This document shows, piece by piece, positions 1 to 7,800 of a stretch of DNA of 13,197 nucleotides. How positions within the stretch are numbered: position 1 is the stretch's first letter; the number at the start of each line of letters is the position of its first letter. Source of the DNA: CAYXVU01 sp964468725 (GTDB lineage: Bacteria > Acidobacteriota > Blastocatellia > UBA7656); assembly GCA_964468725.1 (NCBI GenBank), contig CAYXVU010000166.1, positions 1 to 13,197 on the forward strand. The letters are read 5' to 3'. A model generated the notes under the pieces. That model was not told the DNA's origin. It saw only the letters and a list, made by a program, of their open reading frames with translations, and did not search any database. The position numbers and the translations under genes were made by a program.

Positions 1-805
1 GCTGTATGGGGCGCGTCTCAATCTGCAGCGCGCGCTCGTCGTCGGCGTCTCCCAGTCGGGCGAAGGCGAAGACATCAACCGCGTCTTAGAGATGGCGCGT
101 GACAGCGGCGCGTATACAATCGGCATCACCAATGAACCGCAATCCGCAATGGTGGGTCTGGTTGAAGAGACGTTGCTGATGCATGGCGGGCGCGAACGGT
201 CGGTGGCTGCAACAAAGACTTTCACAGGGCAGATGATGCTCTTTTATCTGCTCGCCGCTGCACTCTCTGAAAATCGCGCGGCAATTCGTTATGAAGCAAT
301 TCCCGAACACGTCGCCCGCGCCCTCGATGGGCAAGCGCGTATCCGTGAACTCGTCGAACGCTACGTCTTCATGGAGAACTGTATTGTCGTCGGGCGCGGC
401 TTGCTCTATGCGAATGCTTATGAACTGGCGCTCAAGCTAATGGAGACTTGTTACGTCGTAGCCGAGAGGTTTTCTTCTGCGGACTTCCTGCATGGCCCGC
501 TGGCGATGGTCGAACGCCATTTCCCCATCATTCTCTTTGCGCCGCCCGGCGTGACGCGACGCAGCGTGACGGAGTTGCTTGAACGGCTCGGCGAATTGCA
601 CGCCGACACGTTGATAATCAGCGAAAGCGATGCGCTGGCCGCGCTGGCTTCGCGCTCCATCAAGATGTCGGCCAGCATAGATGAATTCAACGCACCTATT
701 CCTTACATCATTCCCGGCCAGCTCTTCGCTGCGTTACTGGCCGATGCCAAAGGGTTGAACCCCGACACCCCGCGCTCGCTGTCGAAGGTGACGCGCACGT
801 TATGA
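1..805 (+). CDS. SIS-domain sugar-phosphate isomerase/deaminase, GlmS/AgaS/NagB-II-like (5' partial)
   Basis: The reading frame is open from base 2 to the TGA at 803-805, so the gene starts upstream of the window; the ATG at 92 is internal, because coding for a conserved motif precedes it. The visible part holds the end of a first SIS domain (VSQSGEGEDINRVL, the Ser-rich sugar-phosphate loop, then a GITN strand and VAATKTFTGQ) and a complete second SIS domain (IVVGRG, ELALKLMETCYVVAE, then DFLHGPLAMV). These match the isomerase half of glucosamine-6-phosphate synthase. The tail GLNPDTPRSLSKVT is typical of stand-alone GlmS-like deaminases/isomerases (AgaS, NagB-II) that interconvert amino-sugar and keto-sugar phosphates in the cytoplasm. 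Whether an N-terminal glutaminase domain exists cannot be seen; the C-terminal form favours the stand-alone type. It is followed 25 bp later by the acyl-CoA synthetase/GNAT gene, probably in one operon. The family call is secure; the substrate is inferred. Confidence 0.88.
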   Translation, partial: LYGARLNLQRALVVGVSQSGEGEDINRVLEMARDSGAYTIGITNEPQSAMVGLVEETLLMHGGRERSVAATKTFTGQMMLFYLLAAALSENRAAIRYEAIPEHVARALDGQARIRELVERYVFMENCIVVGRGLLYANAYELALKLMETCYVVAERFSSADFLHGPLAMVERHFPIILFAPPGVTRRSVTELLERLGELHADTLIISESDALAALASRSIKMSASIDEFNAPIPYIIPGQLFAALLADAKGLNPDTPRSLSKVTRTL

Positions 806-834
806 TCGAAAAGACTTTGAGAGTGGAGCTATGA
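802..834 (+). other. 10-codon mini-ORF bridging two genes by ATGA overlaps
   Basis: The open frame MIEKTLRVEL begins at an ATG that overlaps the TGA of the SIS gene (ATGA at 802-805). It ends with a TGA that overlaps the ATG of the next gene (ATGA at 831-834). It lies in the third frame relative to both neighbours. GAGAG at 819-823 and GGAG at 825-828, inside it, could serve as ribosome-binding sequence for the downstream gene. It could carry terminating ribosomes from one gene to the next, or could simply be chance in a short spacer. No separate SD for this ATG is evident, so it would depend on coupling. Confidence 0.25.
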
Positions 835-3512
835 CGACGGATTACCCTGCGCGTTATGAAACCGACATCGTGTTACGTGATGGCTCGACCTTACGGTTGC
901 GCCCGATTCGTCCGACCGACGCCGATGGGCTGATCGAGATGTCCAAACGCTTGTCGCCGGAAAGCATCTGCTTTCGCTTCTTCGCGCCGATTCGGGAACT
1001 GACCAAAGAGCGGGCGCTTGACTTGGCAACCGTTGATTACGACAACAGCTTTGCTCTGATCGGCGAAATCGCCGGGCGCATCGTTGCCGTCGCCCGATAC
1101 TACCGCAGCCGCGAAGTCACTGACCGAGCGGAAGTCTCTTTCATCACCGAAGACGCATTGCAAGGTCGCGGCATTGCGACGCGCATGCTGGAACGCCTCG
1201 CCGAAATCGCCCGCGACCATCAAATCATCATCTTCGAAGCCTATGTGCTGGGCGACAATCGCAAAATGATTGATGTCTTCATCAAATCCGGCTTCGAAGT
1301 GCAGCGGCGCATGGAGGGCGGCGTCTTCTATGTAACCTTTCCCATCACGCCGACTCCGGCTTTTGAAGAGAAGTCGCTCGCCCGCGCTCAATCTGCTGCC
1401 GCCGCTTCGATCAAAATCTTCTTCGAGCCGCGATCCATTGCCGTCATCGGTGCCAGCCGGACACGCGGCAGCATCGGCTCGGAAATCTTTCGCAACCTTG
1501 AAGCCACAGGCTTTCAAGGCATCCTCTACCCAGTGAACGCTCATGCCAAAGTCGTCGGCACGCATCGCGCCTATGCGCGCGTCACCGACATTCCCGATGA
1601 AGTTGATCTGGCCATCGTTGTCGTCCCCGCCAAAACGGTAGCGGAAGTCGTTGACGATTGCATCGCCAAAGGCGTGCACGGGTTGGTCATCATCAGCGCA
1701 GGCTTTAGCGAAACCGGCGCGGAAGGACGCCTGCGGGAAGCCGCTCTTGTGGACAAGATCAGAAGCGCAGGGGTGCGGTTGGTCGGCCCGAATTGTATGG
1801 GCATCATCAACACCGATTCGCACGTGGCGCTCAACGCCACCTTCTCGCCCGTCTATCCGCCCGCCGGTCGCGTCGCCATGTCCACACAGAGCGGCGCATT
1901 GGGATTGGCCATTCTCGATTCGGCGCGCCGCCTCAATCTCGGCATCTCGACCTTCGTATCGGTCGGCAACAAAGCCGATGTTTCAACTAATGATCTGATT
2001 CAATACTGGGCTGATGATGAGCGCACGGATGTGATTCTGCTTTACGTTGAGAGCTTCGGTAACCCGCGCAACTTTGCGCGCATCGCTCGCCGCGTAGCGC
2101 GCAACAAACCCATCATCGCCGTCAAATCGGGGCGTTCCCAAGCCGGGGCACGCGCGGCAGCGTCGCATTCGGGCGCGTTGGCGACGACGGAAACCGCCGT
2201 CCGCGCTCTCTTCCGGCAGACCGGCGTGATTCGCACAGACACGCTCGAAGAGCTATTCGACGTAGCCAACTTGCTCGCCCATCAACCTATCCCTGCGGGG
2301 CGGCGCGTAGCGATCTTGACCAATGCCGGAGGGCCGGGAATTCTGGCTGCCGATGCCTGCGAAGCGCGTGGTTTGGAATTGCCGACCTTGTCGGATGCGA
2401 CCATCCAGGAATTGCGAACCTTTCTTCCGGCGACGGCCAGCGTCGCCAACCCTGTTGATATGATCGCCTCGGCAACTGCCGAGCACTATCTGAAAGCGAT
2501 GCGCGCCATCCTGCGAGACGAGCGCGTTGACAGTTTGATTGTGATCTTTATTCCGCCGCTCGTCACCTCGCCCGAATCGGTCGCCACAGCCATTGTCGAA
2601 GCCGCGAAAGAGGCGCAGGGCAAACCGATACTGGCAAATTTTTTAAGCGCCGCCGGAGCGCCAGAGATTCTCGGCCACATCCCGAGCTACACCTTTCCCG
2701 AAGCTGCTGCGACAGCGTTGGCGCGAGTTACTATTTACGGGGAATGGCGGCAAAGCCCGCTCGGAAGCGTACCGAAATTCGACGACCTGCGCGCCGATGA
2801 TGCGCGCGCGATCATCGAACAAGCGCTCCTGCGCGGCGGTGGCTGGCTGACGCCGTTGGAGCTCAAACAACTCTTCGATGCCGTCGGCATCCCGCTTGCC
2901 CGCACCCATTGCGTGACCAGCGCCGACGAAGCCGCACACCTCGCCGGTCAAATCGGCTTTCCGGTCGTCCTCAAGGCGACCGGCCCAAACCTCTTACACA
3001 GAACCGAAAGAGGCGCAGTCGCTCTGAATTTAACCGATGAGGCCGCCGTACGCGCAGCCTTTACGGAGATGGCGACCCGATTGCAAGACGATTTCGCGGG
3101 CGCTCTTGTACAGGAACAGATCAAAGGCGGCATCGAGTATGTCGTCGGAGCAACGCTCGATCCGACCTTCGGAACCTTAGTCGTCTATGGCAGCGGCGGC
3201 GTATTGGTCGAATTGCTCAATGATGTCGCGTTTCGCATTCACCCGCTCACCGATTTGGACGTTGGCGATATGCTCAATGAAGTGCGCGGCACGGCTTTGA
3301 TGCGCGGCTTTCGCGGCGCGCCGCTTGCCGATGAAGCGGCGTTGCGTGACATTATCTTGCGGGTTTCGGCACTGCTCGAAATCTGCCCGCAGATTTTCGA
3401 AATGGATGCCAATCCGGTGAAGGTGCTCGAAAGCGGCGCGGTCGTTGTGGATGCCCGCGTTCGCGTTGATCGGCTGCCTGAACCGCCGCGCACCCGCCGC
3501 ATCGCTTATTAA
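831..3512 (+). CDS. GNAT acetyltransferase fused to ADP-forming acyl-CoA synthetase (protein acetyltransferase Pat-like)
   Basis: 893 residues with, in order: a GNAT domain (about 10-170, acetyl-CoA loop Q111-GRGIA); a CoA-binding Rossmann domain (about 195-290, SIAVIGAS then VDLAIVVVPA); a succinyl-CoA-ligase-like region (about 345-485, STQSGALG and SHSGAL with H446); a further flavodoxin-like region (about 490-600, ILTNAGGPGIL); and an ATP-grasp domain (about 665-885, K715 in VVLKATGP, LLHRTERG at 721-728, C-terminal EMDANPVKV). ADP-forming acetyl-CoA synthetases make acetyl-CoA from acetate, ATP and CoA through a phospho-histidine, and H446 lies where that residue is expected. In enterobacterial Pat/PatZ the GNAT domain is C-terminal; here it is N-terminal, as in actinobacterial Pat. 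Lysine acetylation of metabolic enzymes is therefore the likely role, with possible synthetase activity. The ATG at 831 has GGAG only 2 nt upstream, though GAGAG at 819-823 is better spaced; no earlier in-frame start is evident. It is probably cotranscribed with the SIS gene. Confidence 0.9.
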   Translation: MTTDYPARYETDIVLRDGSTLRLRPIRPTDADGLIEMSKRLSPESICFRFFAPIRELTKERALDLATVDYDNSFALIGEIAGRIVAVARYYRSREVTDRAEVSFITEDALQGRGIATRMLERLAEIARDHQIIIFEAYVLGDNRKMIDVFIKSGFEVQRRMEGGVFYVTFPITPTPAFEEKSLARAQSAAAASIKIFFEPRSIAVIGASRTRGSIGSEIFRNLEATGFQGILYPVNAHAKVVGTHRAYARVTDIPDEVDLAIVVVPAKTVAEVVDDCIAKGVHGLVIISAGFSETGAEGRLREAALVDKIRSAGVRLVGPNCMGIINTDSHVALNATFSPVYPPAGRVAMSTQSGALGLAILDSARRLNLGISTFVSVGNKADVSTNDLIQYWADDERTDVILLYVESFGNPRNFARIARRVARNKPIIAVKSGRSQAGARAAASHSGALATTETAVRALFRQTGVIRTDTLEELFDVANLLAHQPIPAGRRVAILTNAGGPGILAADACEARGLELPTLSDATIQELRTFLPATASVANPVDMIASATAEHYLKAMRAILRDERVDSLIVIFIPPLVTSPESVATAIVEAAKEAQGKPILANFLSAAGAPEILGHIPSYTFPEAAATALARVTIYGEWRQSPLGSVPKFDDLRADDARAIIEQALLRGGGWLTPLELKQLFDAVGIPLARTHCVTSADEAAHLAGQIGFPVVLKATGPNLLHRTERGAVALNLTDEAAVRAAFTEMATRLQDDFAGALVQEQIKGGIEYVVGATLDPTFGTLVVYGSGGVLVELLNDVAFRIHPLTDLDVGDMLNEVRGTALMRGFRGAPLADEAALRDIILRVSALLEICPQIFEMDANPVKVLESGAVVVDARVRVDRLPEPPRTRRIAY

Positions 3513-3525
3513 CTCGCTCATCAGC

Positions 3526-3555
3526 TTGTCACTGTGAGAAGCGGGCTTCTATAAT
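3526..3555 (+). promoter_or_regulatory. Sigma-70-type promoter of the VWA operon
   Basis: TTGTCA at 3526-3531 and a perfect TATAAT at 3550-3555 are separated by 18 bp, just after the stop of the acyl-CoA synthetase gene. Transcription would begin near 3562. That leaves an ATG at 3567 almost at the 5' end of the RNA and favours the start at 3627, giving a leader of about 65 nt. This is the best promoter match in the window; no experimental support exists. Confidence 0.7.
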
Positions 3556-3566
3556 TTCTCTCGCTA

Positions 3567-3595
3567 ATGCATCACCAGCGATCACCCATGCATCA
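3567..3595 (+). promoter_or_regulatory. Phased direct repeats in the VWA operon leader (possible operator)
   Basis: The octamer ATGCATCA occurs at 3567-3574 and again at 3588-3595, exactly 21 bp apart. ATCA recurs at 3571, 3581 and 3592, that is at 10- and 11-bp steps, placing the copies on one face of the helix. ATGCAT is itself a palindrome. The block lies just downstream of the predicted transcription start, where a bound repressor would block the promoter. It could be chance or part of an N-terminal coding extension; no regulator is known. Confidence 0.3.
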
Positions 3596-3608
3596 GACCT
3601 ACGGTAGC

Positions 3609-3613
3609 GGAGG
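3609..3613 (+). promoter_or_regulatory. Ribosome-binding site supporting the VWA-1 start at 3627
   Basis: GGAGG lies 13 nt before the ATG at 3627, rather far but the only strong Shine-Dalgarno sequence in the leader. The ATGs at 3567 and 3588 have no such sequence upstream, and starting there would put about 20 polar residues ahead of the signal peptide. Confidence 0.5.
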
Positions 3614-3626
3614 TTCTCCTGTAATC

Positions 3627-4574
3627 ATGAATTCACCGAGAAAGTTGATCGTCACGCTTGTCTCGCTCTTCGCATTGGTTGCGAACATCGTTTTCGCGCA
3701 GGACGACAAAAACCGGCAGAAGCCAAAAGATCAAAGCGACAATCAAGTATTAGAGACACTGAATGTGCGATTGCCGATTACGGTCAAAGAAAAGAATGGC
3801 TTCATTGAGGGGCTGCAAGCTGCCAACTTCGAAGTCTATGAAGATGGCAAGCGACAACGCATCGAAAATTTTGAAGCGCCCAGTCAGTTGCCCTTCCGCA
3901 TCGCCCTGCTGATTGACGTGAGCAACAGCGTCAAGCTCAAGCTGCCTTTTGAAAAAGATGCGGCGGAAGATTTCGTTGTCACCGTCACGACCTTTCGCAA
4001 GAAGGATCAGGTATTGATTGCCAGCTTCGGCTCGGAGGTCGAACTGCATCAGGACTTCACGGACAATAACGAATTACTGGTCAAAGCTATTCGCAAACTG
4101 AAATCGGGCGGATACACCAAGCTGTATGATGGCGTCTATCGGGTCATCGAAGAAAAGATGGCGACTATTAAGAGCGCCACAGCACGGTTGATTATGGTCA
4201 TCATTTCGGATGGCGCGGATACGGCAAGCGAACACACTCTGAAGGACGCCATCGAAATCGCGCAGAAATATGATGTCACGATTTTCGGCATCAGCACGAA
4301 AAACATCTCTGGCATCTCTGCGGGGCAGGTCGAAGGCGAAGACGACAAAGAGTTGCGTCAGTTGTGCGAACAGACTGGCGGACAGATCTTTCTGCCCTCG
4401 CAAAAGGTGGAACTCTTTCGCGCTTTCACAGAGGTGAGAGACGACCTCCGCAAGGAGTACGTCGTCTATTACACGCCGACCAATCAGAATAAGACCGGCA
4501 AGCGGCGCAAGATTGAAGTCAAACTTCGAAACGCCAAAGGCGAGTTGTTCCACAAGCAAGGCTATGTCTACTAA
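3627..4574 (+). CDS. Secreted VWA-domain protein, acidobacterial VWFA-related family (VWA-1)
   Basis: 315 residues from the ATG at 3627, chosen because a clean signal peptide starts there (MNSPRKL, then a hydrophobic core, cleavage predicted after A24, mature protein starting QDDK). A short charged linker leads to an N-terminal beta domain (about 38-85, with LQAANFEVYEDGKRQRIENF), then a von Willebrand factor A domain with a complete metal site: D97-V-S-N-S, T164 in GGYTKLYDG and D195 in ISDGAD. The C-terminus has the family signature EYVVYYTPTN and a final HKQGYVY. There is no membrane anchor after the signal peptide, so it should be exported to the periplasm or outside. Function is unknown; VWA domains usually bind a protein ligand through the metal ion. 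It is first of three paralogues, 42 bp before the next. Confidence 0.9.
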   Translation: MNSPRKLIVTLVSLFALVANIVFAQDDKNRQKPKDQSDNQVLETLNVRLPITVKEKNGFIEGLQAANFEVYEDGKRQRIENFEAPSQLPFRIALLIDVSNSVKLKLPFEKDAAEDFVVTVTTFRKKDQVLIASFGSEVELHQDFTDNNELLVKAIRKLKSGGYTKLYDGVYRVIEEKMATIKSATARLIMVIISDGADTASEHTLKDAIEIAQKYDVTIFGISTKNISGISAGQVEGEDDKELRQLCEQTGGQIFLPSQKVELFRAFTEVRDDLRKEYVVYYTPTNQNKTGKRRKIEVKLRNAKGELFHKQGYVY

Positions 4575-4616
4575 TCGGCCAGTCGCAGGACGAATCTAAC
4601 GCAGTCGAGGTTTTTT

Positions 4617-5657
4617 ATGACCAGAGTTTTGCTCACTTTCACCCTGACCGTGACGTTGCTAGCGGCTGCAAGCGCCCAGCAAAAGTCCAAACCGACGCCC
4701 AAACAACCATCACCTCAATCGCCACAACGACTCGAACCGAAACCCAAACCACAAGATGAGATCGGCGAAAGCGATGAGACCGTGCGGTTGAATACGGAGC
4801 TCGTCAACCTCGTCTTCACCGCTATTGACCGCAACAATCGCGTCGTCAGCAACCTACGCGAAGACGAAATCACCATCCTCGAAGACGGTCAGCCGCAACA
4901 ACTCTTCACCTTCAAACGCGAAGCAACTCTGCCCATCAACATCGCCATCCTCATGGACTTGTCGAGCAGTCAGGAGTACACCTTTCCGCAAGCCAAAGCC
5001 GCAGCCGGGGAATTCCTGCGTTCGATCCTGCGCCCAAATAAAGACAGCGCGGGCATCGTCACCTTTCAGTCCGATGTTGAGTTGGTGCAAGGTCTGACAT
5101 CGCGCATTGACACACTGAAACGCGCCTTTGATGACATTCAGTATGCGCGCCGCTTCAATACCTCGTCGCGGCGACAAGCGACGGCGCTCTATGACGCCAT
5201 CTACATCACTGCCGATGAAGTGCTGGCGCGCGACGATTATCGCCCTGCCACCGAAGATGCCATCACGCGCCGCGCAATCATTCTCTTAACCGATGGCGTG
5301 GACAACGCCAGCAGTCGCAAAATCGAAGAGGCCATTGACAAAGCCTGGCGGTCGGGCGTGGTCATTTACGCCATCGGCGTCGGCGACCGCTTTCGCTTCG
5401 AAGGGGTGCGCGAAGACATCTTGCGCCGCATGTCAGAAGAGACGGGAGGTCACGCATACTTCCCGCACGGACCGGATGATCTGATGGCCAATTTCCGGCA
5501 GATTGAAAACGAGATGCGTAGTCAATATCTGATTGCCTATTCGCCGACGAATGTGGCGCGGGACGGACAGTTTCGTCGCATCGAAGTGCGCCTCAAGGGG
5601 CGCGATGAGGTGCGCGTCGTGCATCGTCGTGGCTACTACGCGGCTACGGAAAAATAG
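4617..5657 (+). CDS. Secreted VWA-domain protein, acidobacterial VWFA-related family (VWA-2)
   Basis: 346 residues. The ATG at 4617 has GAGG 6 nt upstream and opens a signal peptide with predicted cleavage after A20 (ASA, then QQKS). Residues about 21-52 are a Pro/Gln/Lys-rich linker, probably disordered. An N-terminal beta domain (about 58-105, with NTELVNLVFTAIDRNNRVV and LREDEITILEDGQPQ) precedes the VWA domain. Its metal-site residues are all present: D114-L-S-S-S, T189 in ATALYDAIY and D226 in LTDGVDNASS. The end shows the family signature QYLIAYSPTN, then HRRGYYA. It is closer to VWA-3 than to VWA-1 (both share SQEYT after the metal loop and end in HRRGY). It is probably exported and of unknown function. 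Only 2 bp separate it from VWA-3, so the two are almost certainly coupled. Confidence 0.92.
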   Translation: MTRVLLTFTLTVTLLAAASAQQKSKPTPKQPSPQSPQRLEPKPKPQDEIGESDETVRLNTELVNLVFTAIDRNNRVVSNLREDEITILEDGQPQQLFTFKREATLPINIAILMDLSSSQEYTFPQAKAAAGEFLRSILRPNKDSAGIVTFQSDVELVQGLTSRIDTLKRAFDDIQYARRFNTSSRRQATALYDAIYITADEVLARDDYRPATEDAITRRAIILLTDGVDNASSRKIEEAIDKAWRSGVVIYAIGVGDRFRFEGVREDILRRMSEETGGHAYFPHGPDDLMANFRQIENEMRSQYLIAYSPTNVARDGQFRRIEVRLKGRDEVRVVHRRGYYAATEK

Positions 5658-5659
5658 AG

Positions 5660-6718
5660 ATGAAGTACAGTCGTTATCTTTTCATTGCCCTCTTTTTGCT
5701 GGCCGCGCTCGGCTTGCCCGCGCGTCTGTCTGTCAGTGCCCAACAATCACAACCGCCCAAACCGCCTGCGGCGGGCGACCAACAACAGAAGAAGGAGAAG
5801 AAGGCCGACGAAGAGCCTGCCGACCAAGACGAACCCATCAAACTCGGCACACAACTGGTCACTGCGCCCTTCAACGTAACCGACAAAACCAATCGCTATA
5901 TCACCGACCTCAAAAAAGAGGATTTGGAAATTTTCGAAGACAACAAACCGCAATCGGTATTCTCTTTCGAGCGCCAAACCGAGCTTCCTCTCACCATCGC
6001 GCTACTGATTGACATTTCCATCAGCCAGGAATACACCTTGCCCTATGAAAAGATTGCCGGACAGCGATTCTTTCGCAAAGTGATTCGCCCGACGAAAGAC
6101 CTCGCCGCCGTCGTCACCTTCGAAGGCGATTCGACGCTGGTACAAGACCTGACATCGGATGTCGAAAAGCTGAGCCGCGCGCTCGATGAAGTGCGCTTGC
6201 CAACGGTGGCAGCCGCGATTCCGGGCGTCGGCGGCACGCCGCCAATCAATGGCGGTTCGCGCAGTGGCGGCACTTCCATGTACGACTCAATTTACGCTGT
6301 CTCTTCGGATTTGCTGCGCCGCGAAGCCGGACGACGCGTGATTATCCTGCTCACCGATGGGCAAGATACGACTAGCCGCGTCAAAATGCGCGAAGCGATT
6401 GAGCGCGCATGGCGCAATGAAATCATCGTCTATGCCATTGGCATCGGCGACCGCTCATACGGCGGAGTGGATTCAGGAACGCTCAAAAAGATCACAGCGG
6501 AAACTGGCGGGCGCGCCTTCTTTCCCAAGCAGGAAGAAGACCTCGACAAAGCCTTCTCTCTGATTGACGAAGACCTGCGGACGCAATATATCTTATCGTA
6601 CGAACCGAGCAATGAGGCGCGCGACGGTTCGTTTCGCACCATTCAAATTCGCGTCAAAGACCGCAAAGACTTGACCGTCCGACATCGGCGCGGCTACTTC
6701 GCGCCGAAAGCGACCTAG
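5660..6718 (+). CDS. Secreted VWA-domain protein, acidobacterial VWFA-related family (VWA-3)
   Basis: 352 residues, starting 2 bp after the stop of VWA-2 with only a weak purine stretch upstream, which suggests translational coupling. The signal peptide has predicted cleavage after A27 (SVSA, then QQSQ). Residues about 28-58 are a Pro/Gln/Lys/Glu-rich linker. The N-terminal beta domain (about 60-105, LKKEDLEIFEDNKPQ) is followed by a VWA domain with intact metal site: D118-I-S-I-S, T205 in GGTSMYDS and D233 in LTDGQDTTS. Unlike its neighbours it carries a Gly/Pro-rich insertion at about 181-203, just before the metal-binding Thr, which may alter the ligand face. The C-terminus carries the family signature QYILSYEPSN and HRRGYFA. 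Function is unknown. It is last in the operon, followed by a hairpin terminator. Confidence 0.92.
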   Translation: MKYSRYLFIALFLLAALGLPARLSVSAQQSQPPKPPAAGDQQQKKEKKADEEPADQDEPIKLGTQLVTAPFNVTDKTNRYITDLKKEDLEIFEDNKPQSVFSFERQTELPLTIALLIDISISQEYTLPYEKIAGQRFFRKVIRPTKDLAAVVTFEGDSTLVQDLTSDVEKLSRALDEVRLPTVAAAIPGVGGTPPINGGSRSGGTSMYDSIYAVSSDLLRREAGRRVIILLTDGQDTTSRVKMREAIERAWRNEIIVYAIGIGDRSYGGVDSGTLKKITAETGGRAFFPKQEEDLDKAFSLIDEDLRTQYILSYEPSNEARDGSFRTIQIRVKDRKDLTVRHRRGYFAPKAT

Positions 6719-6781
6719 TTTCTGCTAGAAGGCTCCCGTAGCGCCAGATGGTTCATCGCAGAGGGCGCCGTAACGATTCAT

Positions 6782-6847
6782 GGCTCCGAAAGGAACGGCC
6801 TGTTAAAGATCAACAAATAGGTCGCTCCTATCGGAGCCTTCCTTTTT
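6782..6847 (+). terminator. Terminator of the VWA operon: 19-bp imperfect stem plus T-tract
   Basis: Arms 6782-6800 and 6820-6838 pair over 19 positions (16 Watson-Crick pairs, one G-U, two mismatches) around a 19-nt loop. The outer eight pairs are perfect (GGCTCCGA with TCGGAGCC). T-rich sequence follows at 6839-6854, including TTTTT at 6843-6847. It sits between the convergent VWA-3 and pgeF genes. The other strand lacks a matching U-tract, so it should act mainly on rightward transcription. Confidence 0.7.
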
Positions 6848-6889
6848 GCTTTTCACCCAGATGTCCGATGCCCGGTCAAATTCACGGCT

Positions 6890-7756
6890 TCATCCCATCC
6901 GACCGATCACCGATAATAACCTGCCCACCTTCGCGGGTTGACCTCCGGCTTCTTTGCGATACGAGAAGAAGAGATCGTTTTCCGTCATCGTGCAGTAGGG
7001 CGCGATAAAAATCCGCTCTTCCGTTATCCCGCAATAGGCAAGTTGCTGCGCGTTGGCGGCGCGGATGTCGAGATGCGCTTTGCCGTTGGCTTTGAAATTC
7101 ACCAGCAATTTTTTCCAATAGCCGAACTCTTTTTTATAGCGTTCGATCACCTCTTCGCCGACTTCGTACTGTTCGGCACTCGCGGTCGGGCCGAGCGCCG
7201 CGATACAGTTGCGCAGGTTCACTCCCTGCACGGTCATCAAGTCGGCCAGCGTGCGCTCGACGATGCGGCCTGCCGTGCCGCGCCAACCCGCGTGAATGGC
7301 CGCCATCGTGCCGGTCACCGGATCGCCGATCAGCACCGGCAAACAATCTGCCGTTTGCACCCCTAACAAAACGCCGCGTAGTTTCGAAATCATAGCATCG
7401 CAATCGGCCTGCGAATGATGCGCGTCGGCGGTTGATTTAATCGTCGTGCGGTTGATCGAGTGGGTTTGCTGAGTCGTCACAATCAACAACCCTTCCGCGC
7501 TGATCGCTTTCAAAAAACGGCGGCGATTCTCTTCGACATTTTCGCGTGCGTCATTTTTGAAGCCTGCGAGGTTGAGCGCGCTTTGAGGCAACGGGCTGAC
7601 GCCGCCGAGTCGCGTGCTGAAGGCGTTGAGAAACCCCGCTTCTTCCAACGGCTCGCAGACCACATAGCGCAAGCGTGCCGTTCCCTCTGCGGTTTCGACC
7701 TCGCTTTCGCGCATCACGAAGCCGGATTCTTGTTCGTCGTTTAACTCTTCGATCAT
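6890..7756 (-). CDS. pgeF: Peptidoglycan editing factor PgeF (YfiH, laccase-domain/CNF1 family)
   Basis: 288 residues from the ATG at 7756; a GTG directly before it at 7759 is an alternative start. The family's His-Cys-His site is visible: H99 in TQQTHS, C138 in VQTADCLPVL and H155 in AAIHAGWRG. The C-terminal signature IAPYCTMTENDLFFSYRKE is also present. Length fits the family (about 240-290). Members are purine-nucleoside-active enzymes with a multicopper-oxidase-like history of annotation ('polyphenol oxidase'). In E. coli the protein keeps wrong amino acids out of peptidoglycan precursors. It acts in the cytoplasm. No good Shine-Dalgarno sequence precedes either start, and the upstream region is a heptanucleotide repeat array. 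It is convergent with the VWA operon and divergent from serS, so probably monocistronic. Confidence 0.93.
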   Translation of the reverse strand: MIEELNDEQESGFVMRESEVETAEGTARLRYVVCEPLEEAGFLNAFSTRLGGVSPLPQSALNLAGFKNDARENVEENRRRFLKAISAEGLLIVTTQQTHSINRTTIKSTADAHHSQADCDAMISKLRGVLLGVQTADCLPVLIGDPVTGTMAAIHAGWRGTAGRIVERTLADLMTVQGVNLRNCIAALGPTASAEQYEVGEEVIERYKKEFGYWKKLLVNFKANGKAHLDIRAANAQQLAYCGITEERIFIAPYCTMTENDLFFSYRKEAGGQPAKVGRLLSVIGRMG

Positions 7757-7800
7757 CACGTTGCAATGCTAACGAGAAGGCGGCTGCGAGCGCAAACTCC

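Noticed and set aside
891..1823. 310-codon minus-strand open frame inside the acyl-CoA synthetase gene
   Set aside because: It is a shadow of a clear gene with many conserved motifs on the plus strand, and its own translation shows no family pattern.
6748..7008. 86-codon plus-strand open frame after VWA-3
   Set aside because: It contains the terminator hairpin and is antisense to the end of pgeF, with no family motif.
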